A stretch of 64,000 nt of DNA. It comes from Bradyrhizobium diazoefficiens. GTDB taxonomy: Bacteria; Pseudomonadota; Alphaproteobacteria; Rhizobiales; Xanthobacteraceae. The translations under genes and the position numbers were made by a program. Shown in pieces: positions 44,384 to 53,382 of this stretch (position 1 is the first letter of the stretch; each line of letters opens with the position of its first letter). The stretch is taken from contig NZ_JAFCJJ010000010.1 in the NCBI RefSeq assembly GCF_018131015.1, forward strand, positions 148,623-212,622. The letters run 5' to 3'. The notes beneath the pieces are model-generated. The model was not told where the DNA came from, did no database searches, and was given only the letters and a program-made list of their open reading frames with translations.

Positions 44384-44890
44384 TCAGAACTCGTTGGCGA
44401 TCTTCGACAGCATCACGATCAGCGCCTCGCGGTTGGCCTGGCCGAGCAGGTCGTTGAGGCGCGATTCGTGCTTGGTGGCGACGAGCTTCTTGGCGCGGGT
44501 CAGCACCGCCTTGCCCTTGTCGGTCAGCACCAGGATGTGGGAGCGGCGGTCGTTGGTGGAGCGAATCCGCGTGCAAAGGTCGCGGCTCTCCAGATTGTCG
44601 AGCATGGCGACGAAGTTCGGGCGCAGGATGCCGAGCGTGGAGGCGATCTCGGTCTGGTTCCGGCCCGGGTTCTTGTCGACCAGCAGAAGCACGGAGAACT
44701 GCGCCGGCGTCAGCTGGAGCGAGGCCATGCAGCGCAGGAAGTTCTCGAACACCTTGAGCTGCGCCCGCTTGAGGACGTAGCCGAGCTGCTCGGAGAGCTC
44801 GCCGAGCTGGAGCGCCTCGCCCTGGACCTCCGGCGCCTCCTTGCGGCCCTTGGCATCCCCGGCTTTTTCAACGGTTTTGGAAACGGTCAT
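44384..44890 (-). CDS. MarR-family regulator
   Basis: A 168-residue winged-helix repressor. The DNA-binding part is GRNQTEIASTLGILRPNFVA with the wing RSTNDRRSHILVLTDKGKAV. Length and N-terminal charged extension are ordinary for the family. MarR proteins such as CouR and FerR in related bacteria bind hydroxycinnamoyl-CoA and control this type of pathway, so the same is plausible here. It is divergent from the liv transporter genes, with a strong inverted repeat between. Its effector is inferred only. Confidence 0.9.
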   Translation of the reverse strand: MTVSKTVEKAGDAKGRKEAPEVQGEALQLGELSEQLGYVLKRAQLKVFENFLRCMASLQLTPAQFSVLLLVDKNPGRNQTEIASTLGILRPNFVAMLDNLESRDLCTRIRSTNDRRSHILVLTDKGKAVLTRAKKLVATKHESRLNDLLGQANREALIVMLSKIANEF

Positions 44891-44948
44891 CGCCTCGTGC
44901 TCGTAATCCCGCTAAGTTCGGGACGGATCGTGCGCCGCCCTTGATGTT

Positions 44949-44982
44949 ATATTTGATAATTGTTATGGACCATATCAAATAT
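44949..44982. promoter_or_regulatory. Inverted repeat between marR and liv genes, probable MarR operator
   Basis: ATATTTGATA and TATCAAATAT are perfect 10-base complements separated by 14 bases, in an AT-rich island within the divergent intergenic region. It sits where it could repress both promoters. Confidence 0.65.
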
Positions 44983-45065
44983 CGTCAGCGCATTTCAATG
45001 GCTGTGAGCGGACCATCCACCGCAATCGCGGAGACCGGTCCGGCTCTTTGAGGGGGGCGTCCGGC

Positions 45066-46106
45066 TTGAACACCACCATCATGCTGTTCCTCGTACAGGA
45101 CGGCATTACCAATGGCGCGATCTATGCGCTGCTCGGACTGGCGCTGGTGCTGGTGTTCGCCGTCACCCGCGTCATCCTGATTCCGCAGGGTGAATTCGTC
45201 ACCTATGGCGCCCTGACCTATGCCTCGCTGGCCTCCGGGCAGATGCCGGGCACGGCCAAGCTGGCGCTGGCCATGGGCATCGGCGCCTTCGCCTTCGACC
45301 TGTTCGTGGCGCGCCGGGCGCTGCACGCGCGGCCGGTGCTGAAGAGCTTCCTCGCCAACGTCGTGCTGCCGGCCATCGTGCTGGCGGTAACCCTCCAGAT
45401 TGCGGCCCAGAAGCCGCCGGTGGCGGTCTGCATCGCGCTCTCGCTGGTGATCGTCGCGATGATCGGCGTTTATCTCTACCGGATCGCGTTCCAGCCCTTG
45501 GCGCACACCTCGGTGCTGGTGCTGCTGATCGCCTCGGTCGGCGCGCATCTGGCGCTGCAGGGCCTGGGACTGCTGTTCTTCGGCGCCGAGGGTCAGCGCG
45601 GACCGGCGGTGCTCTCCGGCGCCTTCACCGCGGGCGCGCTGCGCTTCACCGGCCAGAGCATCACCGTCTACGCCATCACCATCGCCTTCATCGTCGGCCT
45701 CTGGCTGTTCTTCGGCCTGACTCTCTACGGCAAGGCGCTGCGCGCGACCGCCGTGAACCGGCTCGGGGCGCGGTTGGCCGGCATCCGCACCACGCTGTCG
45801 GGACAGATCGCCTTCCTGCTGGCGTCGGTGATCGGCGCGCTGTCGGGCATCCTGATCGTGCCGATCACCACGCTCTATTACGACAGCGGCTTCCTGATCG
45901 GCCTGAAGGGCTTTGTCGCCGCGATCATCGGCGGCCTCGTCAGCTATCCCCTGACCGCGGGCGCGGCGCTCGTCGTCGGCATCGTCGAGGCGTTCTCGTC
46001 CTTCTATGCCTCCAACTACAAGGAAGTGATCGTTTTCATGCTCTTGATCCCCGTGCTGCTGCTGCGCTCGCTCGCCGCGCCCGCGGTCGAGGAAGAGAAG
46101 GACTGA
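45066..46106 (+). CDS. livH: Branched-chain-type ABC transporter, permease LivH
   Basis: A 346-residue permease with eight or more helices, beginning in [20 protein letters not shown] and with [20 protein letters not shown] and [20 protein letters not shown] later. The start is uncertain between a TTG close to a GAGGGGGG ribosome site and an ATG five codons downstream. The family imports branched amino acids but also aromatic acids in rhizobia and Rhodopseudomonas; next to feruloyl-CoA synthase and a MarR regulator the latter is likely. Confidence 0.88.
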   Translation: MNTTIMLFLVQDGITNGAIYALLGLALVLVFAVTRVILIPQGEFVTYGALTYASLASGQMPGTAKLALAMGIGAFAFDLFVARRALHARPVLKSFLANVVLPAIVLAVTLQIAAQKPPVAVCIALSLVIVAMIGVYLYRIAFQPLAHTSVLVLLIASVGAHLALQGLGLLFFGAEGQRGPAVLSGAFTAGALRFTGQSITVYAITIAFIVGLWLFFGLTLYGKALRATAVNRLGARLAGIRTTLSGQIAFLLASVIGALSGILIVPITTLYYDSGFLIGLKGFVAAIIGGLVSYPLTAGAALVVGIVEAFSSFYASNYKEVIVFMLLIPVLLLRSLAAPAVEEEKD

Positions 46107-46114
46107 GGCTTAAG

Positions 46115-47884
46115 ATGCAGGGCCGACTTCCCATTTTCATCTTCGCGCTGGTGATGGCAGCGATCCCGTTCGTCCCGGGCATGCCGCCGTTCTGGATCGT
46201 GCTGCTCGACAATATCGGCCTTGCCGCCCTCGTCGCGATGGGCCTCGTGCTGCTCACCGGCGTCGGCGGCCTGACCTCGTTTGGACAAGCAGCTTTCGTC
46301 GGTTTCGGCGCCTACACCACGGCGGTGCTGACCACCGCCTACGGCCTGTCGCCCTGGCTGACGCTGCCGCTCTCGCTGCTGGTCAGTGGGCTGTTCGCGG
46401 TATTGCTCGGGCTGATCACCGTCCGCCTCTCCGGCCATTACCTGCCGCTCGGCACCATCGCCTGGGGCCTCGGCCTGTTCTATCTCTTCAGCAAGCTGGA
46501 GTTCCTCGGCCGTAACGACGGCATCTCGGCGATCCCGCCGCTCTCGATCGGCGCGTTCAAAATGCTCTCGCCCGGCTCGATCTATTACGCGATCTGGGCC
46601 GGGGTGATCATTTCGGCGGTGCTCACCATGAATCTCCTGGACTCCCGCACCGGCCGCGCCATCCGCGCGCTGCGGCGCGGGCACGTCGCGGCCGAGGCGT
46701 TCGGCGTACGCACGCCGCGCGCGAAGCTGCTGGTGTTCATCCATGCCGCGGTGCTCGCCGGCCTGTCCGGCTGGCTCTACGCCCACCTCCAGCGCGCGGT
46801 GACGCCGACGCCGTTCGGCGCGCATGCCGGCATCGAATATCTCTTTATCGCGGTGGTCGGCGGCGCCGGCTATGTCTGGGGCGGCGTGCTGGGCGCGGCG
46901 ATCGTCGTGATCCTGAAAGAGGTGCTGCAGAGCTATCTGCCGCTGCTCCTGCCCGGCTCCGGCCAGGTCGAGACCATCGTGTTCGGGATCATGCTGGTGG
47001 CCCTGCTGCAGCTTGCGCCCGGCGGCGTCTGGCCCTGGCTGATGTCGCTGCTGCCCGAGCGCAGCGGCGGCAGGAAGCCGGACACCTCGCTCAAGCTCGA
47101 TGCGCGCCCGCGCTCGCCCGGCCAGTCCAACGTGCTGCTCCAGGTCGACAAGGCCCGCAAGCAGTTCGGCGGCGTGGTTGCGGTCAACAACGTCTCGTTC
47201 GACGTCCAGGCCCGCGAGATCGTGGCGCTGATCGGGCCGAACGGCGCCGGCAAGAGCACGACGTTCAACCTGATCACCGGCGTGCTGTCGGCGACGTCGG
47301 GCTCGATCTCCGTGCTCGGCAACAAGGTCGACAACGCGCCGCCGCAGGAGATCGTCAAGCTCGGCATCAGCAGGACCTTCCAGCACGTCAAGCTGGTCCC
47401 GGACATGACCGTGCTGGAGAATGTCGCGATCGGCGCGCATCTGCGCGGCCAGTCCGGGCCGGTCTCCTCGATGCTGCGGCTCGACCGCGCCGACGAGGCA
47501 AGGCTGCTTGCGGAAGCCGCGCGCCAGATCGAACGGGTCGGGCTCGGCGACCAGATGCACCAGCTCGCGGGCTCGCTCTCGCTCGGGCAGCAGCGCATCG
47601 TCGAGATCGCGCGCGCGCTGTGCGTCGACCCGATGCTGCTCCTGCTCGACGAGCCGGCCGCGGGCCTGCGCCACATGGAAAAGCAGCGGCTCGCTTCGCT
47701 GCTGCGCGAACTGCGCGACGGCGGCATGAGCGTGCTGCTGGTCGAGCACGACATGGGCTTCGTCATGAACCTCGCCGACCGCATCGTGGTGCTGGATTTC
47801 GGCACCAAGATCGCGGAAGGCACGCCGGCCACGATCAAGACCAACCCCGAAGTGATCAAGGCCTATCTCGGAGTGGCGGCATGA
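46115..47884 (+). CDS. Fused permease-ATPase of the same transporter (LivM-LivG)
   Basis: A 589-residue fusion. Residues 1 to about 330 form a LivM permease ([41 protein letters not shown]). From about 345 an ABC ATPase of LivG type follows, with Walker [10 protein letters not shown] (about 376-384), LSLGQQR as a degenerate signature, Walker [13 protein letters not shown] and the LivG ending [18 protein letters not shown]. The linker is a basic, flexible stretch ([20 protein letters not shown]). The fusion fixes permease-ATPase stoichiometry. It begins 8 bases after livH and overlaps livF by 4 bases. Confidence 0.92.
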   Translation: MQGRLPIFIFALVMAAIPFVPGMPPFWIVLLDNIGLAALVAMGLVLLTGVGGLTSFGQAAFVGFGAYTTAVLTTAYGLSPWLTLPLSLLVSGLFAVLLGLITVRLSGHYLPLGTIAWGLGLFYLFSKLEFLGRNDGISAIPPLSIGAFKMLSPGSIYYAIWAGVIISAVLTMNLLDSRTGRAIRALRRGHVAAEAFGVRTPRAKLLVFIHAAVLAGLSGWLYAHLQRAVTPTPFGAHAGIEYLFIAVVGGAGYVWGGVLGAAIVVILKEVLQSYLPLLLPGSGQVETIVFGIMLVALLQLAPGGVWPWLMSLLPERSGGRKPDTSLKLDARPRSPGQSNVLLQVDKARKQFGGVVAVNNVSFDVQAREIVALIGPNGAGKSTTFNLITGVLSATSGSISVLGNKVDNAPPQEIVKLGISRTFQHVKLVPDMTVLENVAIGAHLRGQSGPVSSMLRLDRADEARLLAEAARQIERVGLGDQMHQLAGSLSLGQQRIVEIARALCVDPMLLLLDEPAAGLRHMEKQRLASLLRELRDGGMSVLLVEHDMGFVMNLADRIVVLDFGTKIAEGTPATIKTNPEVIKAYLGVAA

Positions 47885-48612
47885 GCTCACTGTTGTCCGT
47901 CACCGATGCGCATGTCGCCTATGGCAAGGTCGAGGCCGTGCGCTCGGTCTCGCTGGACGTCGGCGCCAACGAGATCATCACCATCGTCGGCGCCAACGGC
48001 GCCGGCAAGACCACGCTGCTCTCCGCCATCATGGGCATCCTGCCGCTGAAGGGCCGTGTCACGTTCGCGGGGCGGGACCTCGCGGGGCTCGAGATCGAGG
48101 ACCGCGTCGCGATGGGGCTCGGCCTCGTGCCGGAGCACCGCGAATTGTTCGTGACCATGAACGTCGAGGACAATCTCGAGCTCGGTGCCTTCCGTATCGA
48201 GAAGAGCCGGGCGAAGGCCTCGATGGAGCAGGTCTACACGCTGTTTCCGCGGCTGAAGGAGCGTCGCAAGCAGCTCGCCGGCACGCTCTCGGGCGGCGAA
48301 CAGCAGATGCTGGCGATGGGCCGCGCGCTGATGGGGGCGCCCAAGCTGTTGATGCTGGACGAGCCGAGCCTGGGTCTCGCACCGATCATCGTCGCCGACA
48401 TCTTCCGCATCGTCACCGAGCTTCGCGCCAGCGGCGTCTCGGTGCTGCTGGTCGAGCAGAACGCGCAGGCCGCGCTGAAGATCGCGGACCAGGCCTATGT
48501 GATGGAGCTCGGCGAGTTCGTACTGAGCGGAAAGGCGAGCGAGATCGCGGCCAATGAGCGGGTGGCGGCAAGCTATCTGGGCTTCCAGCACGAGGCCGCG
48601 AGCGCGTTGTAG
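47881..48612 (+). CDS. livF: Branched-chain-type ABC transporter, ATPase LivF
   Basis: A 243-residue ATPase with Walker A GANGAGKTT, signature LSGGEQQ, Walker B LLMLDEPSLGLAP and the LivF-type LVEQNAQAALKIADQAYVME. Its ATG overlaps the stop of the fused gene (ATGA). No substrate-binding protein gene follows or precedes, so the periplasmic component must be encoded elsewhere. Confidence 0.93.
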   Translation: MSSLLSVTDAHVAYGKVEAVRSVSLDVGANEIITIVGANGAGKTTLLSAIMGILPLKGRVTFAGRDLAGLEIEDRVAMGLGLVPEHRELFVTMNVEDNLELGAFRIEKSRAKASMEQVYTLFPRLKERRKQLAGTLSGGEQQMLAMGRALMGAPKLLMLDEPSLGLAPIIVADIFRIVTELRASGVSVLLVEQNAQAALKIADQAYVMELGEFVLSGKASEIAANERVAASYLGFQHEAASAL

Positions 48613-48631
48613 TCCCGCGGGTTTCCCTTCG

Positions 48632-48895
48632 CTAACGCCGCCGGTCGGCCGGCTTCTTCCTGAACCTGACGCTCTGGCCGTCCGGCATCCGCGTCGCCAC
48701 GAAGCCGGCGGCGAGGCAGGCTTCGCGTTGCGGCATCTGGATGTCGGGGCTGCGCAGGCTGTCCCACCACGAGGCACGCAGCGCGGCGCGCGGCAGCGCC
48801 GCGCCGATGATCTCCTCGATCTGCTCAAAGCTCAGCACGAATTCCGCCTGCTTCTGGCGCGTCAGGTATTCGCGTAGTGCGTCGTAGTCGTTCAC
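48632..48895 (-). CDS. Small DUF7662-like protein
   Basis: An 87-residue protein with YDALREYLTRQ, LSFEQIEEIIGAALPRAAL and SWWDSLRS, a pattern I associate with a small uncharacterised family (DUF7662). It is probably a compact nucleic-acid or protein-binding fold, but the function is unknown. It converges on livF, 19 bases away. Confidence 0.65.
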   Translation of the reverse strand: MNDYDALREYLTRQKQAEFVLSFEQIEEIIGAALPRAALRASWWDSLRSPDIQMPQREACLAAGFVATRMPDGQSVRFRKKPADRRR

Positions 48896-49041
48896 CGTCG
48901 TCCTCTGTGCGCTTGTCCGAAGCCCAACCTGCTCAAGGCCGATGTCTCCGGTAACCCATTCTTAACTCATTGCCGCAGCGCCGTCCCGGCTTAAAGACTA
49001 CGCAATATTTCGCGTGCATCCACTAAAGGCGGGAGCAAACG

Positions 49042-50538
49042 ATGCTGTCTGGATGGCGCGAAGTCACGGCCCGCCGGCCGTGGCGGATTTCGGCGAAGCT
49101 GCTGGTCGTCTCGTCCGTGGTGACGGTGATCGGCTTTTCCGCCATTTGCGTCAACGTCATGCTGGACATGCGTCGCGGCGAGGAGGCGCTCGCCCGGCAG
49201 ACGCTCGAAAACCTGGCCACCTCGATCGAATCCGACATCAGCCGCAACATCGAGATCTACGATTTGTCGCTGAAGGCGGTCGCCAGCAACATGCTGCTGC
49301 CCGAGATCGCCACGGTCTCGAAGTCGATCCGGCACCTCATCCTGTTCGATCATGCGACCACCGCCCGGCATTTCGGCGCCATCCAGGTCTACGATGCCGA
49401 CGGCAAGCTGACCATCGACGCGTCCACGCTCGATCCGGCGCCGGAGAACCGCGGCGACGAGGACTATTTCAGGGCTCACCGCGACAACCCCGACGCCGGA
49501 CTGTTCATCAGCCGGCCGATGCTGTTCCGCGGCGCCTATGCGGTCGTGCTGAGCCGGCGCATCAGCGACGCCGAAGGCGGTTTCCTGGGAGTCGTCGCCG
49601 GCTCGATCCGCTTCAGCTATTTCCACGAATTGTTCGAGCGGCTGAACCTCGATCCCGACGACACCATCACCGTGCTCAGGCGGGACCGCACCATCATGAT
49701 GCGTCGGCCATTCGACCTCGACATCATCGGCAGGAGCCTCAACTACCGCGACGACTGGAAGGCCGACAATCTGCGGGTCGGGGCCTCATATTCCGGCCGG
49801 GGCCCGGTCGATGCGATCCCACGGCTCTATGCGCGCAGCGGCGACAGCGGCCCGCTGTTCGTCGTGGCCGGCAAGCCCCTCAGCAGCGTGCTTGCTCTCT
49901 GGCACAAGGAGGCGCTTCGCATCGGCGCCGTGGTGCTGGCGCTTGCGCTGTTCATGCTGGTGTCGACGATCGTGCTCGCCCGCGAGATCGGCCGGCGCGC
50001 CGAGGCCGAGCGCAAGCTCGAGGAGATGGCGACGACGGACGCGCTGACGGGCCTGCGCAACCGCCGCAAGTTCGACCACATGATCGACCTCGAATGGCGG
50101 CGCGCCATGCGCCAGAAGACGCCGGTCGCGCTCCTGATGATCGATGCCGATCACTTCAAGGCCTACAACGACACCTTCGGACACCAGGCCGGCGACCAGG
50201 TCCTGGTCGGCATCGCCATCTGCATTTCCGATTCCGTGCGGCGGGCCGGCGACTGCGCCGCGCGCTACGGCGGCGAGGAATTCGCCGTGCTGCTGCCGAA
50301 CACCTCGGCCGTCGACGCCTTCAAGGTCGCCGAGACGATCCGCGGCAAGGTGCAGGGCTGGTCCGACGACGGCGCGACCTCGACCGTCTCCTGCGGCATC
50401 GCCAGCCTCGTTCCCGCCGCCGGCATGGATTGCTCCATCCTGATCACCGCCGCCGACAAGGCGCTCTATGCGGCGAAAGCCGGCGGCCGCAACCAGTCCG
50501 TGGTCGCGAGCATTCCGAAGCTGTCGCTGGTGGCGTGA
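49042..50538 (+). CDS. Membrane diguanylate cyclase with periplasmic CACHE-like sensor
   Basis: A 498-residue signalling enzyme making cyclic di-GMP. The N-terminus has one helix (about residues 21-42), then a periplasmic double-CACHE-like sensor (about 43-290) with AIQVYDADGKLTID and GDEDYFRAHRDN, a second helix (about 293-316), and a GGDEF domain. The active site is GGEEF near residue 410 and the inhibitory site RAGD lies five residues before it, so product feedback is expected. The metal-binding MIDADHFKAYND is intact. The ligand sensed is unknown. It stands alone. Confidence 0.93.
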   Translation: MLSGWREVTARRPWRISAKLLVVSSVVTVIGFSAICVNVMLDMRRGEEALARQTLENLATSIESDISRNIEIYDLSLKAVASNMLLPEIATVSKSIRHLILFDHATTARHFGAIQVYDADGKLTIDASTLDPAPENRGDEDYFRAHRDNPDAGLFISRPMLFRGAYAVVLSRRISDAEGGFLGVVAGSIRFSYFHELFERLNLDPDDTITVLRRDRTIMMRRPFDLDIIGRSLNYRDDWKADNLRVGASYSGRGPVDAIPRLYARSGDSGPLFVVAGKPLSSVLALWHKEALRIGAVVLALALFMLVSTIVLAREIGRRAEAERKLEEMATTDALTGLRNRRKFDHMIDLEWRRAMRQKTPVALLMIDADHFKAYNDTFGHQAGDQVLVGIAICISDSVRRAGDCAARYGGEEFAVLLPNTSAVDAFKVAETIRGKVQGWSDDGATSTVSCGIASLVPAAGMDCSILITAADKALYAAKAGGRNQSVVASIPKLSLVA

Positions 50539-50578
50539 GCTTGTTGGTTAGCGGCGAGCAGCGAGCCTAATCATCGGT

Positions 50579-50720
50579 GTCGTCCTGGCGAACGCCAGGA
50601 CCCATTACCCCAAGAAGAAGTCGTGACGCGATCTGATAACCACGAGTCTTCGCCAAATGCCTTCCTGGGGTAATGGGTCCTGGATCGGCGCTCCGCTTCG
50701 CTGCGCTTGTCCAGGACGAC
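50579..50720. repeat. Dispersed palindromic repeat, family C, copy 3
   Basis: GTCGTCCTGGCGAACGCCAG ... CCATTACCCCA ... TGGGGTAATGGGTCCTGGAT ... TGTCCAGGACGAC, between convergent diguanylate cyclase and galU genes. Confidence 0.85.
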
Positions 50721-50749
50721 GTTGAGGGGAGAGCGGAAATGCGCCCGCC

Positions 50750-51625
50750 CTACTCTCCCAGATACTTCTTCATCTCGGCGATCAGGCCGTCGCGCAGGTC
50801 GGGGCGCTTCAGGCCGTAGGCGATGTTGGCGCGCAGGAAGCCGGCCTTGGAGCCGCAATCATGGCGCTCGCCCTCGAACTCGACGCCGTAGAATTTCTGC
50901 GATTTTGCGAGCCCGATCATGGCGTCGGTGAGCTGGATCTCGCCGCCGGCGCCGCGCTCCTGGGTCTCCAGTATCTCAAAGATCTCGGGCTGCAGGATGT
51001 AGCGGCCGGTGATGGAGAGGTTGGAGGGGGCGGTGCCCTTGGCCGGCTTCTCGACCATGCCGTCGACCTCGAACATCTTGCCGCTGCGTTTTCCGACGCC
51101 ACAGATGCCGTACTGGTGGGTGAGATGATCGGGCACCGCCTCGACCGCGATCAGGTTGGACTTCTCGCCGAGCGACGACGCCATATCGATCATCTGCTTC
51201 AGGCAGCCCGGCGAATTGAGCACGAGCTCGTCGGGCAGCACGACCGCGAACGGCTCGTTGCCGACGATGTCGCGCGCGCACCAGACCGCATGGCCGAGGC
51301 CGAGCGGCGCCTGCTGGCGCGTGAAGCTGACGGCGCCGGCTTCCGGCTGGTTCTGCGCCAGGATGTCCTGCTCGGCCTTCTTGCCGCGCTGGAGAAGCGT
51401 CGAGTCGAGCTCGAACATCCGGTCGAAATGATCCTCGATGACATTCTTGTTGCGGCCGGTGACGAAGACGAAATGCTCGATGCCGGCTTCCCTGGCCTCG
51501 TCATAGACGTACTGGATCAGCGGCTTGTCGACGATGGTCAGCATTTCCTTCGGCATCGCCTTGGTGGCGGGCAGGACGCGGGTGCCGAGGCCGGCGACGG
51601 GGAATACGGCTTTGCGGATTTTCAT
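50750..51625 (-). CDS. galU: UTP-glucose-1-phosphate uridylyltransferase
   Basis: A 291-residue enzyme making UDP-glucose for exopolysaccharide, LPS and glucan synthesis. The nucleotide loop is AGLGTRVLPATKAMPKEML (residues 11-29), followed by KPLIQYVYDEA, FVTGRNK, GLGHAVW and the sugar-binding EKPAKGTAPSNL and DCGSKAGFL. The length fits. The start is the ATG giving MKIRKAVFPVAG; a longer upstream frame lacks support. It is divergent from the lytic transglycosylase gene. Confidence 0.95.
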   Translation of the reverse strand: MKIRKAVFPVAGLGTRVLPATKAMPKEMLTIVDKPLIQYVYDEAREAGIEHFVFVTGRNKNVIEDHFDRMFELDSTLLQRGKKAEQDILAQNQPEAGAVSFTRQQAPLGLGHAVWCARDIVGNEPFAVVLPDELVLNSPGCLKQMIDMASSLGEKSNLIAVEAVPDHLTHQYGICGVGKRSGKMFEVDGMVEKPAKGTAPSNLSITGRYILQPEIFEILETQERGAGGEIQLTDAMIGLAKSQKFYGVEFEGERHDCGSKAGFLRANIAYGLKRPDLRDGLIAEMKKYLGE

Positions 51626-51823
51626 GGGATTGATCGAATACCTGAGCGTGAAAGAAGCAATGCACCTTGCTAGCTTGTTTGCAGCCGCGAACAAAGGCGG
51701 ATGTAGGGCTCAGCCCCTCCCCGAATTGAGAAAAAGGCCGCCACCAAAATTTCACCTTTGTTAAGCTATTGGCAACCGTAACCGGGCCTCCTGAAGGCGG
51801 ATTTTCGGCCGGACAGGTGGGAT

Positions 51824-53212
51824 ATGATGCAATCGGTGGCAGCGCAGGCAAAACGTGCCGGATTCGTAATCGGCGCGACGATGATGATGGCCGCCCTGCT
51901 GCCGGCCGGCGCGCGCGCCCAGGCGCAGAACGGCCTTTCGAACCTGTTCGGCGGCATTTTCTCCGGCCCGAACCCGGCGCCCTCGCAAACACCGCCGGGC
52001 GGCGCGCAGACGGGAGCTCAGCCCTGGAGCGGCGAGGACGGCGCCTCCGGCCATCCGCTGATGACGGCGGCGGCGATCCGCGAGGCGGCCGGCAATTTCA
52101 ACAATTGCGTCGCCGGGATGTGGCCCGATGCCGCGCGGCGCGGCGTCACGCAGGAGAACTTTCAGCGCTTCACCGCAGGCCTCGCGCCCGATCTGCGCAT
52201 CATGGACCTGATGGACTCGCAGCCCGAGTTCACCAAGTCGATCTGGGACTATCTCGACATCCTCGTGAACGACAACCGGCTCGCCAAGGGCAAGGAAGTG
52301 CTCGCCAAATACAAGGCGCAGTTCGACGCCACCGAAAAGGCCTATGGCGTCGATCGCTATGTCATCGCCGCGATCTGGGGCATCGAATCCAACTACTCGA
52401 CCCAGATGGGCGACCGCAGCGTGCTGCAATCAACCGCGACGCTGGCCTGCATCGGCCGCCGCCAGGCCTATTTCAAGGACGAGTTCCTCTCGGCGCTGGA
52501 GATCCTCAACCGGGGCGATCTCAGGCCCGAACAGTTGCGCGGCTCCTGGGCCGGCGCTTTCGGCCCGACCCAGTTCATGCCGACCGCCTTCAAGCGTTTT
52601 GCGGTGGACGGCGACGGCGACGGGCGGCGCGACGTCGTCGACAATCCCACCGACCTGATCGCCTCCACCGCCAACAATCTGAAGAAGGACGGCTGGCAGA
52701 CCGGCCAGGCCTGGGGCTACGAGGTCGTGGTGCCCCAGGGCTTCAACTACATGCTGGCCGATCGCGCCAAGGCGATGACGATCGCGCAGTGGGAGAAGCT
52801 AGGGCTGAAGCGCCCGACCAACCAGCCCTTCCCGCACCCGGCCGAGAAGGCCTATTTGCTGGCGCCCGCCGGCGCGCAGGGACCAGGCTTCCTGATGCTG
52901 CAGAATTTCCGCGTCATCATGAAGTACAACCCGGCCGAAGCCTATGCGATGGCGATCGGCCATTTCGCCGACCGCCTGCGCGGGGGGCAGCCCTTCGTGC
53001 AGCCCTGGCCGCGCCAGGAGCGGGAACTGTCGCGCACCGAGCGGCTGGAACTGCAGCAGCTTCTGGCCCAGCGCGGCTTCTACAAGGGCACGCCCGACGG
53101 CCAGTTCGGCGGACAGACCCGGGAGGCGCTGCGCAACTTCCAGGCCTCGATCGGCGTGCCCGCGGACGGATTTGCCTCCTCTGACGTGCTGGAACGGCTG
53201 CGCGGACGGTAA
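51824..53212 (+). CDS. Lytic murein transglycosylase, MltB-like, with peptidoglycan-binding domain
   Basis: A 462-residue periplasmic enzyme with signal peptide (cleavage near ARAQA). The catalytic acid is Glu188 in IWGIESNYST; AGAFGPTQFMPTAFKRF and the calcium-loop-like VDGDGDGRRDV follow, then a C-terminal PG_binding_1 domain (about residues 400-460, LQQLLAQRGFYKGTPDGQFG). It cleaves peptidoglycan to anhydro-muropeptides during wall growth. No lipobox is present, so it is soluble or membrane associated by other means. The next gene, an SGNH protein, is on the same strand with a 170-base gap. Confidence 0.94.
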   Translation: MMQSVAAQAKRAGFVIGATMMMAALLPAGARAQAQNGLSNLFGGIFSGPNPAPSQTPPGGAQTGAQPWSGEDGASGHPLMTAAAIREAAGNFNNCVAGMWPDAARRGVTQENFQRFTAGLAPDLRIMDLMDSQPEFTKSIWDYLDILVNDNRLAKGKEVLAKYKAQFDATEKAYGVDRYVIAAIWGIESNYSTQMGDRSVLQSTATLACIGRRQAYFKDEFLSALEILNRGDLRPEQLRGSWAGAFGPTQFMPTAFKRFAVDGDGDGRRDVVDNPTDLIASTANNLKKDGWQTGQAWGYEVVVPQGFNYMLADRAKAMTIAQWEKLGLKRPTNQPFPHPAEKAYLLAPAGAQGPGFLMLQNFRVIMKYNPAEAYAMAIGHFADRLRGGQPFVQPWPRQERELSRTERLELQQLLAQRGFYKGTPDGQFGGQTREALRNFQASIGVPADGFASSDVLERLRGR

Positions 53213-53382
53213 AATCGCGCTGAAAGTAACCCTGAACGGGAATTTTGGCGCCTGCCCTTGACGCCGGCCGCCGATCCTCGGTGTATGGCGCAAAGAATCT
53301 GCACGAGAATCTGCCCGTTTGCGGCCGGATTTCGTTATTATATCGAGCCCATTCCGCCCCTGTTGCGCGTGCCCGAGATCGC

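Noticed and set aside
46016..47890. 624-codon minus-strand frame opposite the liv genes
   Set aside because: His/Arg/Gln-rich mirror of the fused transporter gene; the forward strand has full ABC motifs.
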